Assembly: GCA_949361645.1 (NCBI GenBank)
Contig: OX442418.1
Coordinates: 11,256,632-11,320,631, forward strand
Origin: Spongilla lacustris
Taxonomy: Eukaryota; Porifera; Demospongiae; Spongillida; Spongillidae
Length of the DNA stretch: 64,000 nucleotides
Reading direction: 5' to 3'
Shown here: positions 10,530 to 22,235 of the stretch, in pieces
Layout: each line of letters begins with the position of its first letter
Numbering within the stretch: position 1 is the stretch's first letter
Translations under genes and position numbers: made by a program
Notes under the pieces: generated by a model
Seen by the model: the letters and a program-made list of their open reading frames with translations, nothing else
The model's database searches: none
Told to the model about the DNA's origin: nothing

Positions 10530-12163
10530 GTAGCTTTGAAATTTGCTCTTCTTCATGAACATGGCTTCAGTTTGTCTTGTAAGAAGTCCTTTCTTGCCAC
10601 AAAATATTTCCTTCTTCCTGGCCACAATGGCCTTTCCATCTGCAACCGTTGTACTGAGTTTGTTGCTATTAATAAAGCACCCACACATCATCTGAAGTGC
10701 TTATCTCAAAGTTGCAGTGCCCATCACTGTTGTTGCTTCAGGCATACAAGTACCATCTGTTGACCTGCCTTCTTTTGAGGACATTTGTAACCTCAAGTGC
10801 TCTACCATTCGCTTTATTCCTCACAAAGCTAGGCCAGCTTTTGCACGTGTTCTTTCAGCTGCTCTCAAAGCGGTTGCCACTGATAACTCTGTTGACTCTT
10901 GGTTGAAGCTTTTCATGCTGCCCAAGTGTGTTCTGCCTTCCTCGAAGCATTGTGGTCATCATAACAAGCCAGTTCCATAAATCTACTTTGCGATCTCTGG
11001 TCAAAGGGTCACTTTGGTGAACTGTGGCTCAAGGCAGAAGCTCGAGCTTCGGGGTATAATAAATCCCACCATCCTAGTGATGATTCTCTCTCCAAGAAGC
11101 GTGTGGATTTGGCAATCTCCCTTGCACAGGATGGTCTTTATGGTAAAGCCTGCCAGGTCTTGACTTCCCCAGGTATTGCACCACACACTGAGGAAACATG
11201 GAGATTGCTCCAATCCAAGCACCCAGAGAGTGACTGCCCTATCGCTCCAACGTTGCCTAATGTTGATACTCACATTTTAATTCCAGCAGATATGAATATC
11301 ACAGTCCTTCCCTAAGCTCGCTCACTGCAGCTGGTCCCTCAGGTCTCTGCATACAACACCTTATTGATACTGCGGAAGTTCAACTGCAAACACCCATACT
11401 CCATTCCCTGAGGGCTGTCGTCAACATACTTGCTTCTGGCAAGGCTCCCGTAGTACTGTCAACATTCCTTGCAGGAGGAAATCTAACAGCTCTCAATAAG
11501 TCAAAATCAGGTGGCCCCTTTGACATTCGCCCAATTGCAGTTGGAGAAGTTTTGCTTTGCCTTACTGGGAAATGTCTTTGTGCAATGGTTAAAGTAAAGG
11601 CTACTGGCTTTTTTCATCCTTTCCAGTATGGTGTGGCTTGCCCATTTGGAGCAGAGAAGATAGCACATGGCCTGCGGACATGTATTGATGAGCACTGAGT
11701 GATGATGACTTTACTGTGTTGAAGATTGACATGAGGAATGCCTTCAATGTGGTATCCCGGCAGTCACTCCTTTCCGAGTGTGCAAAGCATTTCCCAGAGC
11801 TGCTACCTTGGGCAAGCTGGTGCTACAGCCAACAACCTTTTCTGTGGCATCCCCTAGGGCGACTGAGATCTAAGTCCAGGGTGCAGCAAGGTTATCCTCT
11901 CGGTCCTCTGTTTTTCCCCTTGTGCTAAATGCTCTGCAATTGCCAAGGATAGTGGTTGTCCTCTACTGTTCCATGCCTGGTATCTTGATGATGGTGCACT
12001 AGCTGGTCCAAGGTCATCTTTGTGTTCAGACATGGAATTGATCCAAAAGCTGGGTCCTCCCCTTAGGCCGTCACATGAACATCTCTAAGTGTGAGGTATT
12101 CACAAATGAAGTACAGTTAATGAAGTGCAGTTTGCAGCTCTTAACTAACCCCATGGCTACAGC
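10530..12163 (+). pseudogene. Decayed reverse-transcriptase element
   Basis: Frames that read as one RT-type polyprotein are broken by shifts and stops. In order: IRFIPHKARPAFARVLSAAL; HCGHHNKP; AAGPSGLCIQHLIDTAE; LASGKAPVVLSTFLAGG; GGPFDIRPIAVGEVL; GKCLCAMVK (11320-11695, a long open stretch without ATG); a stop/frameshift at 11696-11698; then FTVLKIDMRNAFNVVSRQSL, VQQGYPLGPL and the catalytic box YLDDG at 11981-11995; then ISKCEVF. These are hallmarks of a reverse-transcriptase family that is common and usually decayed in sponge, cnidarian and other invertebrate genomes. The frame runs into the 27-base satellite at 12162, so the array sits in or replaced the 3' part. Confidence 0.8.
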
Positions 12164-15100
12164 CCTGCTAGAGATAATATCTGCTATACGGCCCTGCTAG
12201 AGATAATATATAGTATGGCCCTGCTAGAGATAATATATAGTATGGCCCTGCTGGAGATAATATATAGTATGGCCCTGCTGGAGATAATATATAGTATGGC
12301 CCTGCTAGAGATAATATATAGTATGGCCCTGCTAGAGATAATATATAGTATGGCCCTGCTGGAGATAATATATAGTACGGCCCTGCTAGAGATAATATAT
12401 AGTATGGCCCTGCTAGAGATAATATATAGTATGGCCCTGCTAGAGATAATATATAGTACGACCCTGCTGGAGATAATATATAGTATGGCCCTGCTAGAGA
12501 TAATATATAGTATGGCCCTGCTAGAGATAATATATAGTATGGCCCTGCTGGAGATAATATATAGTACGGCCCTGCTAGAGATAATATATAGTATGGCCCT
12601 GCTGGAGATAATATATAGTATGGCCCTGCTAGAGATAATATATAGTATGGCCCTGCTAGAGATAATATATAGTACGACCCTGCTGGAGATAATATATAGT
12701 ATGGCCCTGCTAGAGATAATATATAGTATGGCCCTGCTAGAGATAATATATAGTACGGCCCTGCTAGAGATAATATATAGTATGGCCCTGCTAGAGATAA
12801 TATATAGTATGGCCCTGCTGGAGATAATATATAGTATGGCCCTGCTGGAGATAATATATAGTATGGCCCTGCTAGAGATAATATATAGTATGGCCCTGCT
12901 GGAGATAATATATAGTATGGCCCTGCTGGAGATAATATATAGTATGGCCCTGCTAGAGATAATATATAGTATGGCCCTGCTAGAGATAATATATAGTACG
13001 ACCCTGCTGGAGATAATATATAGTATGGCCCTGCTAGAGATAATATATAGTATGGCCCTGCTAGAGATAATATATAGTACGGCCCTGCTAGAGATAATAT
13101 ATAGTATGGCCCTGCTAGAGATAATATATAGTATGGCCCTGCTGGAGATAATATATAGTATGGCCCTGCTGGAGATAATATATAGTATGGCCCTGCTAGA
13201 GATAATATATAGTATGGCCCTGCTGGAGATAATATATAGTATGGCCCTGCTAGAGATAATATATAGTATGGCCCTGCTAGAGATAATATATAGTATGGCC
13301 CTGCTGGAGATAATATATAGTATGGCCCTGCTAGAGATAATATATAGTATGGCCCTGCTAGAGATAATATATAGTATGGCCCTGCTAGAGATAATATATA
13401 GTATGGCCCTGCTAGAGATAATATATAGTATGGCCCTGCTAGAGATAATATATAGTATGGCCCTGCTAGAGATAATATATAGTATGGCCCTGCTGGAGAT
13501 AATATATAGTATGGCCCTGCTAGAGATAATATATAGTATGGCCCTGCTAGAGATAATATATAGTATGGCCCTGCTGGAGATAATATATAGTATGGCCCTG
13601 CTAGAGATAATATATAGTATGGCCCTGCTAGAGATAATATATAGTATGGCCCTGCTAGAGATAATATATAGTACGGCCCTGCTAGAGATAATATATAGTA
13701 TGGCCCTGCTGGAGATAATATATAGTACGGCCCTGCTAGAGATAATATATAGTATGGCCCTGCTGGAGATAATATATAGTATGGCCCTGCTAGAGATAAT
13801 ATATAGTACGACCCTGCTGGAGATAATATATAGTATGGCCCTGCTAGAGATAATATATAGTATGGCCCTGCTGGAGATAATATATAGTATGGCCCTGCTG
13901 GAGATAATATATAGTATGGCCCTGCTGGAGATAATATATAGTATGGCCCTGCTAGAGATAATATATAGTATGGCCCTGCTAGAGATAATATATAGTATGG
14001 CCCTGCTAGAGATAATATATAGTACGGCCCTGCTAGAGATAATATATAGTATGGCCCTGCTAGAGATAATATATAGTATGGCCCTGCTAGAGATAATATA
14101 TAGTACGGCCCTGCTAGAGATAATATATAGTACGGCCCTGCTGGAGATAATATATAGTATGGCCCTGCTGGAGATAATATATAGTATGGCCCTGCTAGAG
14201 ATAATATATAGTATGGCCCTGCTAGAGATAATATATAGTATGGCCCTGCTAGAGATAATATATAGTACGGCCCTGCTAGAGATAATATATAGTATGGCCC
14301 TGCTAGAGATAATATATAGTATGGCCCTGCTAGAGATAATATATAGTACGGCCCTGCTAGAGATAATATATAGTATGGCCCTGCTAGAGATAATATATAG
14401 TATGGCCCTGCTAGAGATAATATATAGTACGGCCCTGCTAGAGATAATATATAGTACGGCCCTGCTGGAGATAATATATAGTATGGCCCAGCTAGAGATA
14501 ATATATAGTACGGCCCTGCTAGAGATAATATATAGTATGGCCCTGCTAGAGATAATATATAGTATGGCCCTGCTAGAGATAATATATAGTACGGCCCTGC
14601 TAGAGATAATATATAGTACGGCCCTGCTGGAGATAATATATAGTATGGCCCAGCTAGAGATAATATATAGTACGGCCCTGCTAGAGATAATATATAGTAT
14701 GGCCCTGCTAGAGATAATATATAGTATGGCCCTGCTGGAGATAATATATAGTACGGCCCTGCTGGAGATAATATATAGTATGGCCCTGCTAGAGATAATA
14801 TATAGTATGGCCCTGCTAGAGATAATATATAGTACGGCCCTGCTGGAGATAATATATAGTATGGCCCTGCTGGAGATAATATATAGTACGGCCCTGCTGG
14901 AGATAATATATAGTATGGCCCTGCTAGAGATAATATATAGTATGGCCCTGCTGGAGATAATATATAGTATGGCCCTGCTGGAGATAATATATAGTATGGC
15001 CCTGCTGGAGATAATATATAGTATGGCCCTGCTGGAGATAATATATAGTATGGCCCTGCTAGAGATAATATATAGTACGACCCTGCTGGAGATAATATAT

Positions 15101-15746
15101 AGTATGGCCCTGCTGGAGATAATATATAGTACGGCCCTGCTAGAGATAATATATAGTATGGCCCTGCTAGAGATAATATATAGTATGGCCCTGCTAGAGA
15201 TAATATATAGTATGGCCCTGCTAGAGATAATATATAGTATGGCCCTGCTAGAGATAATATATAGTATGGCCCTGCTAGAGATAATATATAGTACGACCCT
15301 GCTGGAGATAATATATAGTATGGCCCTGCTGGAGATAATATATAGTACGGCCCTGCTAGAGATAATATATAGTACGGCCCTGCTGGAGATAATATATAGT
15401 ACGGCCCTGTTGGAGATAATATATAGTATGGCCCTGCTAGAGATAATATATAGTATGGCCCTGCTAGAGATAATATATAGTATGGCCCTGCTGGAGATAA
15501 TATATAGTATGGCCCTGCTAGAGATAATATATAGTATGGCCCTGCTAGAGATAATATATAGTACGACCCTGCTGGAGATAATATATAGTACGGCCCTGCT
15601 AGAGATAATATATAGTATGGCCCTGCTGGAGATAATATATAGTACGGCCCTGCTGGAGATAATATATAGTATGGCCCTGCTAGAGATAATATATAGTACG
15701 GCCCTGCTAGAGATAATATATAGTACGGCCCTACTAGAGATAATAT
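12164..15746. repeat. Satellite array, 27-base unit, about 133 copies
   Basis: The unit starts ATGGCCCTGCT(A/G)GAG and ends ATAATATATAGT. Because 27 is nine codons and the unit has no stop in these frames, the array is open on both strands: MALLEIIYS repeats on plus (12215-15748) and LAGPYYILS repeats on minus (12168-15881). Variants are mostly transitions (ATG/ACG, GCC/ACC, CTA/CTG) with rare CAG. I treat both long frames as by-products. The minus frame does begin with a hydrophobic N-terminus (MFVCVLCVIICNALFQLLLL). No TATA box or splice signal makes a gene convincing. Confidence 0.97.
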
Positions 15747-15749
15747 AGA

Positions 15750-16076
15750 GAAGCCAGCGGAAAATATATTGATCAAAAGATAATTTGATTTTAAAAGTGA
15801 TAAGACTTTATTTTTATTTTTTAATAATAATAATTGAAATAATGCATTACATATAATAACACACAAAACACACACAAACAACTACAGAAGCTAATAAATA
15901 CAAAGAAACACGAGAAGCTGTGCTGAAATTCATTCTGGCAGGATAAGACTAGTATTTTATACACGTGATTATATTGTTATCATAACAGCTCATTACCGAT
16001 ACAACTTGATAATATGTCAAAACTACCAGCAACTATATGCAATCACAATCAACCTGCATGAGCGCTACTCCCTGTA
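15750..16076. other. AT-rich spacer, 3' flank of the 16077 gene
   Basis: No gene seen. On the minus strand, AATAAA-type hexamers (TTTATT on plus, near 15808-15820) lie about 260 bases beyond the stop of the 16077-19748 gene and could serve as its poly(A) signal. Confidence 0.4.
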
Positions 16077-19000
16077 TCATTTTTCCATAAGTGGTTCGCG
16101 GAGATCTTCGTACACACTGAGAGGTCTCATTTCCAAGCTAGTGGAGGGCGCGGTTTGCCCTTTGAGACAGAGGCTTTCTTCTTGATGCTCTGTCCATTCC
16201 TGTTTACTACCACCGTTAGAAGTGCAGACCTTAAGAACGGCTATGATCACGTGATACAGAAATGTTGCGACAAGCACTAAACCAGACAAGCCAACCAATA
16301 TTCCCACTGCAATATCGCGACGCTTGTCGTCGATACAACTGGCTGTGAAGTAGGAGACAGTCAGAGCTAAGATGGAGTAATTGATCATATAATAGGAGTC
16401 AAGAAGGTTGAGCACGTGACTGTAGAGCTTAACTCTTGCATTCCTCTGGACAAACTGGGATACATATGCAAATGGCTTTACCTGTGTTTGGACAAATAGA
16501 AAAAGTATCACCAGGACGGAGTGGATATAAAGAAGCAGTGATGGATTGTCAGAAGCAACTACAGAGGTTGGGGCATACAGACATACCAGAAGCAAAAGAC
16601 GAACCCCAAGCCAACTTCGCCACGCCCCCTTGTAGGGAGCGTAGTAGGCATCATTCATTGGCTTGAGAAGGTTGGCTTTCTGGTTAAGCCAATGCAAGAG
16701 CTTGCTGTGATCACTGTATCTATCAATGATAGGAATCAGGGTGAGTGCAAGTGTGTATGGAAAAAGGAAGAAAATTGTTATTGCTATGGCAATGAAAAAC
16801 AAGAGGAGATGTTTTCCATTCAGGTATTTTATATTTCCATCATAGAACCAGACATAGTAAGCTTTCTCAGATAGATCAATATGGATGGTGATGAAGGTGA
16901 AGATGGAGATGACAGTCCTTAACAGCTTGGAGTAAGAGAGATAGATGAGAGTAGCAACAACACTCACTGCTCTTTTGCCCACAAAGTGATTGAATCTGTC
17001 AAGATACAGGCCTGAGTAATTGGATTTGAGGCAGTAATGGCATACCATAACTAAAGTGATGGTAAGAGTAAGAAGGTAGGCCGGGAACACAAATTGAAAG
17101 CCTGTCTTGGCAGCATCGTCCATACCATCATAGAAACACAGGGGGAAGCCTAGGTCAAGGTTGATGAATGAAATGATGATTTGTAATGGTTTCATAAAAG
17201 CTCCATTGAAGAAAATGGAATTGTTCACTTCAATGATGTTTGCATAGAAGATGAGTCCATATATGGTTCCCTGGGTAACAGTCAGGTTTAGCGTAAAGAG
17301 GACTGCCACCAGCACAACACCCAGTACAGCATACAGGAGGATGGTGAGGAGCCAAAAGTCTGAACACAGCTGACATTCTGATGACCCAAACACCACACTG
17401 AAGTTTGCACTGCAGTGACCACACAGAACACCAGTGCGTCCATTGTTACACAGGGCATCAGGTGTTGCTAAGGAGAGCTCATTAACACTGTTGTTGCAAT
17501 AATCTAAAGGACAGGTGTAAGCTGTGGCCAAATAGCTCTGGTTTCCTCTGGGATAGTAGCCAACCCACATATTTCCATTTCTTGTTACCATTCCACTGGT
17601 TGCATTACAGTCAGCTTTGAACATTGTTAGAAATGTAGAACAGGTGCACAATTTATGATCAGTTTTATTATCATGTGACAGCATAAATCCGCTTCCACAT
17701 GACCGGAGAGTTACTTTGATGGAATAGAGGATGTCATTTGGAAAGTTGGACAGGTGAAGGAGAAATGAAATATTCTCTGGTCCAAATATTTGATACTCAA
17801 TCAATTGACATTTTTTGGAAATCCATTGTATATTCTGCTGGTAGCCAAGTTTTATCTCTCTTGAATCGTGAATATGTGTGTATATAATACTAGGCGATGT
17901 GTGATTCTCGGAGTCTACTGGAGTGGCATACAATCTAACTGTTCTGCCAGGGTACGATGTAATGTGATACTCTTTTTGTACAACTTCGCACTCGGTGTTA
18001 TCACCACAACTACATATGTGCATATCAACTGGAAAGGAAAGGATCTGGTTGTCAGTTGGTGTCGTAAAGTTGAAGAAAACTTTTGTGTAAAGGCTAAAAT
18101 GTCCGTATTGGGACAAATATGGGTCAAGTTCAAAAGGAATAGTTATGTGGCAATTATAAATTGGCATGGCATATATAGACTGCCCGTAAGGAAGTGCGGT
18201 ATTTAGGCTAGCGGTATTGTTGGTAAAGATGATGGACATATTTTTACATTCCCCGCGGAAATTGAGCGCACAGACAGAATTACCTGATTTAGCTATATTA
18301 GGATCTCCTTGGATATACACTGCGCCTCCAATCATAGTTGCAGTATTTTCAGAGAAATGCACGTTGCAATTCTGATGGAAATAGAGGCGGGCATTATTTG
18401 AGAGACTTAACGCTCCGCCATTTTCTCCTTTATTGTTCTTGAAACTGATATCTCCTAATAAGTGAATACTTCCCGCCCACACTTGAATGGCTCCTTGAGG
18501 ATAATTTCCACTAAACTCACTTCCTTCTATGTGGATATTGCTTACTTCATTCAAGCACACGGCACCGCCTTTGGTCTGCTTTCGTTCCGCACTCCGCGAG
18601 CAGTGATTATCTTTGACGAGGGTATTGACTAGAGTAAACGAATAATTTGCGGAATCATGTTCTTTGGCGAAAGCGTACGCATATATGGCGGCTCCTATTT
18701 CGGCACGGTTGCTTATAAACTTGGACCGAGTTACTGTGTATTGGTAGGCTATAGTGGCGATGCAATAGATAAAAAGAGCCCCGCCGGCGCTTGCATTGTT
18801 ATTCTCGAAAAAAGAGTCCACGATGCTAATCTCGGAGGCATTCATGTAGATAGCCCCGCCCTCTCCATTATCAGTAAGGACGTTTTTAGTGAACGAACTG
18901 TTCCTGACTTCCACGGTGGAGCCGTGTGCGCTGATGGCTCCCATCTTGGACCCTTTATTATCAGTGAAAACGCTACTGTCAACCAGTACCGAGGACCTGA

Positions 19001-19748
19001 CAGCGCTAATGGCGGCTCCAACGGGTGCCACAAGGGAGGCAAACTGGCTGTTGTACACAACCACAGACGTCTGCTCCAAAAGAGATAGAGCAGCGCCAAT
19101 GAAAACCCTTTCGTGTTGGATAGATGGTATGAATTTCATCTGTCTGAAGTAACAAGCCTGCAGTCTTACATAGGATTGAACACCCACATGCAGCGGATCC
19201 GAGTAGAAAAGAGCTCCGGAACAGTTGCCACCACTGCAATTCAGAATTTTAACTTCTCTCACGAGAACATGGTCGTTCGTATTGTATGCTATCACCCCAA
19301 TGCCTTTTAATTCTGTTATCGTCAGCTGTTGCATTGTTACCGCGGAGGATGCCACAAACAAGAGGGTGACCGGCGAATTGAAAGTAAACTGCGAAGACGC
19401 GTGATTCTGCCCACATCCGACAAAAGTCATCTTCTGTAGGGTCAGGTTTTTGACGGTCGAGAATTGGAACCCTCGCGGCTGTTCATTGCATCGAATGATG
19501 GTTTCCCGCTCGCCCGAACCGGTGATGAGAATCGCACTAACGTTGACGACCGAACAAAAAGCCCCCGGAGATATCCGGTGCTCTCCGACATCTAAATGCA
19601 GAGAAGTATTGGACAGAAGTAAACCGCCACAGAGATAGTTTTCCAGCGTGGAGTTAGGACCTGAGGGGATCTTTACCGTTGTGTACTTCCCATAGGATTC
19701 CACCACCAACATCACGAAAACTGCAAATTCAAGCAAGGCATTCGTCAT
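16077..19748 (-). CDS. Beta-helix multi-membrane surface protein, paralogue 1
   Basis: Intronless, 1223 residues. It has a hydrophobic signal peptide (about 1-20), then an extracellular region rich in N-glycosylation sites. About 60-490 looks like a right-handed parallel beta-helix: repeated short strands with GGAI/GGAL/GAAI turns, as in polymorphic-outer-membrane-like and pectate-lyase-like folds. A Cys-rich region follows (about 575-800) with RTGVLCGHCSANFSVVFGSS. Then come about nine hydrophobic segments (800-1175) and a 50-residue cytoplasmic tail ending EDLREPLMEK. Motifs shared with the genes at 33993 and 42075 are YAN(I/L)I, INLD.G...CFY.GM, QFVFP, W.YDGN..YL..KH and a basic-aromatic loop before a membrane segment. 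I know of no assigned function. A surface receptor or adhesion role is inference. Confidence 0.9.
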   Translation of the reverse strand: MTNALLEFAVFVMLVVESYGKYTTVKIPSGPNSTLENYLCGGLLLSNTSLHLDVGEHRISPGAFCSVVNVSAILITGSGERETIIRCNEQPRGFQFSTVKNLTLQKMTFVGCGQNHASSQFTFNSPVTLLFVASSAVTMQQLTITELKGIGVIAYNTNDHVLVREVKILNCSGGNCSGALFYSDPLHVGVQSYVRLQACYFRQMKFIPSIQHERVFIGAALSLLEQTSVVVYNSQFASLVAPVGAAISAVRSSVLVDSSVFTDNKGSKMGAISAHGSTVEVRNSSFTKNVLTDNGEGGAIYMNASEISIVDSFFENNNASAGGALFIYCIATIAYQYTVTRSKFISNRAEIGAAIYAYAFAKEHDSANYSFTLVNTLVKDNHCSRSAERKQTKGGAVCLNEVSNIHIEGSEFSGNYPQGAIQVWAGSIHLLGDISFKNNKGENGGALSLSNNARLYFHQNCNVHFSENTATMIGGAVYIQGDPNIAKSGNSVCALNFRGECKNMSIIFTNNTASLNTALPYGQSIYAMPIYNCHITIPFELDPYLSQYGHFSLYTKVFFNFTTPTDNQILSFPVDMHICSCGDNTECEVVQKEYHITSYPGRTVRLYATPVDSENHTSPSIIYTHIHDSREIKLGYQQNIQWISKKCQLIEYQIFGPENISFLLHLSNFPNDILYSIKVTLRSCGSGFMLSHDNKTDHKLCTCSTFLTMFKADCNATSGMVTRNGNMWVGYYPRGNQSYLATAYTCPLDYCNNSVNELSLATPDALCNNGRTGVLCGHCSANFSVVFGSSECQLCSDFWLLTILLYAVLGVVLVAVLFTLNLTVTQGTIYGLIFYANIIEVNNSIFFNGAFMKPLQIIISFINLDLGFPLCFYDGMDDAAKTGFQFVFPAYLLTLTITLVMVCHYCLKSNYSGLYLDRFNHFVGKRAVSVVATLIYLSYSKLLRTVISIFTFITIHIDLSEKAYYVWFYDGNIKYLNGKHLLLFFIAIAITIFFLFPYTLALTLIPIIDRYSDHSKLLHWLNQKANLLKPMNDAYYAPYKGAWRSWLGVRLLLLVCLYAPTSVVASDNPSLLLYIHSVLVILFLFVQTQVKPFAYVSQFVQRNARVKLYSHVLNLLDSYYMINYSILALTVSYFTASCIDDKRRDIAVGILVGLSGLVLVATFLYHVIIAVLKVCTSNGGSKQEWTEHQEESLCLKGQTAPSTSLEMRPLSVYEDLREPLMEK

Positions 19749-19790
19749 TTGCGGATTGATGATATGACGCGAAAGTGTTCAAGTTTTATC

Positions 19791-19797
19791 TTATATA
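19791..19797 (-). promoter_or_regulatory. Possible TATA box of the 16077-19748 gene
   Basis: Reads TATATAA on the minus strand, 43-49 bases before the ATG at 19748. If used, the 5' UTR would be under 20 bases. Confidence 0.35.
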
Positions 19798-20345
19798 AAT
19801 CAGTTTACTACACTGTCAGCTAATCACTGGGGCATATTTTGATACAATATGAAAGAATAGAATATGATATGCTTTCAAAACAATCACGAATAGGTGATGA
19901 CGTAGAGATAGCTAGTTACATTCTATACCTTAGCTAGCGCTTCCTTTGAAGCTATATGCTAATACACTTTCCTCTAGTCGAAGAAAGTGAATTTGCGAAC
20001 AGCTTCAGCAAATATAATCAATCATGCAGTGCCGTTGTCATATATAGTGTATAGCGTCCTGCAACCCTCGCAGATAAAATCCATATGTATCGTCCACCCG
20101 GACACAATTCGCTAGCAGATTATGCCTCCCTATAGGACATATTACGCTAAAGGATTTGTCCCTCAGAATATGTCCCCCATATATACTGGATAACCATGCA
20201 GAGACAACTATGTTCAGCATGCAGTCCTTGCCTGGATCTTTAACATTATTATCGTGCAAAAATATACACAGATCATATTTATAACAGTGTCAAAATTATA
20301 TTGCTCGTTTGGCATGCTTGTAGGCGCTGCAAAGAGTGTGTATAC

Positions 20346-20611
20346 CTCAATGGACCCTTTGCATTAAAGATCGGAAGTACGATAAACGTCACGTCTGGAG
20401 TAAAAACCACAGCGGTTGCCTAGAGACATCGTGTCACGTTCGCGGACCTTTGCGTAATAAAATGGCAACGCTCGAAGTCATTCCTTCCCGCTCAGACATT
20501 GATCCTTCGGCCGATCCAGTTCCTGATCAAACTATGCTGCCAACAGTAAGTTTGACCGAGTCTGACATACCCAGAGCCTTTTTAAAGTCATCCATTTTAA
20601 AAGGCTCCATG
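20346..20611 (+). mobile_element. Half copy of the ATGGACCC foldback element
   Basis: Matches one arm and the centre of the palindrome at 31323-32058: ATGGACCCTTTGCAT, GATCGGAAGTACGATAAACG, GCGGTTGCCTAGAGACATCG, then ATGGCAACGCTCG and CTGCCAACAGTAAGTTTGAC, ending at the hairpin GAGCCTTTTT...AAAAGGCTCC. The second arm is missing. The open frame across it (MATLEVIPSRSDIDPSADPV...) is discussed in the findings. Confidence 0.75.
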
Positions 20612-21490
20612 TTTCCTCTAATGTACATTAGCCAGAAAGCACATGACACTTGTTTATTTGCATGCCATTCAATACATGCATGGAGGCCAGTATAACCTTC
20701 CAGTAGCCGTGTAGCATCCTCAGCACTATGCACATTTTAATATACAGCCATCTTGATTTCTGCCACAGTTATTACCAAGAGGAGGGCTATATACATACAA
20801 CCGCTGTAGTGTTTTTGGCCACAATGAGCAGAACTGTATGATATAGCTTCATGCAGAACAAACTAAATGGTATTAAATGCTTTTATGCAGCAAGCACAAC
20901 ATTTGCATCAGTATTATTTATGCTGCCTTACGCTATTATTGCATGGAGCACTGGATGCATGATAGTAAAGCAAGAGAGTGAATGTAAGCCTCCTATTGAC
21001 TATATTTCAAATGCACACATTTATCTCTGGTTCCAGAAAGTTTACAGAGCTTCGGAAGTGCAATTAAAAAAACAAACATTACAAAACCATGCATGTATAC
21101 ACATAAATATACCTGCAGATCACATGCAGCTATTCATGACTCTACCTTGGGTATTAAAATATATATTTATGGACCATCTAGGATCGTTAAACATTTTACT
21201 ATTGCACATTCTCACAAAGGTTGGCTTGACTTTTAATGCTTTAGTGATAGCTTTGTGAAGTCGCTGTAGTACTGTACGACAACGATGAATGTGTAACCAC
21301 CTGCAATCGTCAATCGCCTCATGCTATACGCTTGAATGACTTTGGCAGCTCACGAGAATGTACAGTAGGCGTCCAGAGCCAAGTTAAAAGCATTAATTAT
21401 TCACGCGCATGGTATAAATGTATTGTGGGCGTTATTCGTTTCCTGCAACTCATAGCAATAAGGAGTCTACTATGTGTGTAACACACACGC
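20612..21490. other. No supported gene
   Basis: A 135-codon plus-strand frame at 20851-21258 has no recognisable domain, and its surroundings are AT-rich and repetitive. I do not call it. Confidence 0.4.
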
Positions 21491-22049
21491 TTAATCATAG
21501 ATTGACCGATGTTAAACTGGTTTAACAAAGTGTTAAACCCGTTTAACACTATTTCATTGCGATTCTATACCTCTATATAAAGGCATATTTATATTTAAAA
21601 GCTATACTTCAGCTGCAAATCTCATTAACTTGGAGCGCCAGAAGTTGTTTTTTCACCTTTGCTTTTCGTTACTCTTTTTTTAATATAACGTCGTATGCCG
21701 GTGAAGGCGCAGCCATTTAGCGATTTTAAAAGTGTTGCGAAGCTCGGAAAAGAGCTACAGTGCACAGCTGCACTATCTAGAAGATTACTACAACTTTTTG
21801 TTGTTTTGTGGCACGGACGATTAAATGTAGGCAAAAGTAGGTAGTATTAGAGACACGGTAGTTTCGAGCGCCAAATCCGGACTTAAATTAATTCTTCTGA
21901 CAATGCAAAATGGTGGCACTCATGCTTTAGATTAGTCTGAAACAGTCAACGCTCGAAAGCGCGAGCGATGAGGTATAGGACTGAAAAAAACTATTTTTAA
22001 AATTTTAACACACGGTTTAACAGCGAATTAACGGTCAATCTATGATTAA
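21491..22049. mobile_element. Element with 18-base perfect inverted termini
   Basis: TTAATCATAGATTGACCG at 21491-21508 is perfectly inverted at 22032-22049. Both outer ends are TTAA, the target used by piggyBac-type elements, but the next bases are not the usual CCC, so the class is uncertain. GTTAAAC motifs recur inside each end. No transposase frame. Confidence 0.65.
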
Positions 22050-22104
22050 CGGGTAAAACACGCACTTTTTGTGTAGTTTTTATAGGTCTTACGTATCAAA
22101 AAAG

Positions 22105-22235
22105 CTTGGGAGGTGGGGGGAGCTTTCAGCGCTCCCCCAACCCCCTAGTTGGGCGGGAGGGCCCTCCCCGCGGGACTTTTTACATTTTCACTGTGGCCGG
22201 GCAGGTTCTTTTATCGATGTTACGGCCCTGCATAG
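22105..22235. repeat. Dispersed GC-rich module, copy 2
   Basis: GGGGGAGCTTTCAGCGCTCC followed by CCCAACCCCCTAGTTGGGCG matches the reverse complement of 4110-4180 and the forward sequence of 27340-27390. Confidence 0.55.

Noticed and set aside
12168..15881. Minus-strand 1237-codon frame with signal-like start and LAGPYYILS repeats
   Set aside because: It is a direct consequence of a 27-base satellite without stops. No promoter or conserved non-repeat domain supports a gene.
18657..19310. Several plus-strand frames of 65-143 codons
   Set aside because: Antisense shadows of the membrane-protein gene at 16077-19748.
20851..21258. 135-codon plus-strand frame
   Set aside because: No domain, atypical composition, AT-rich surroundings.
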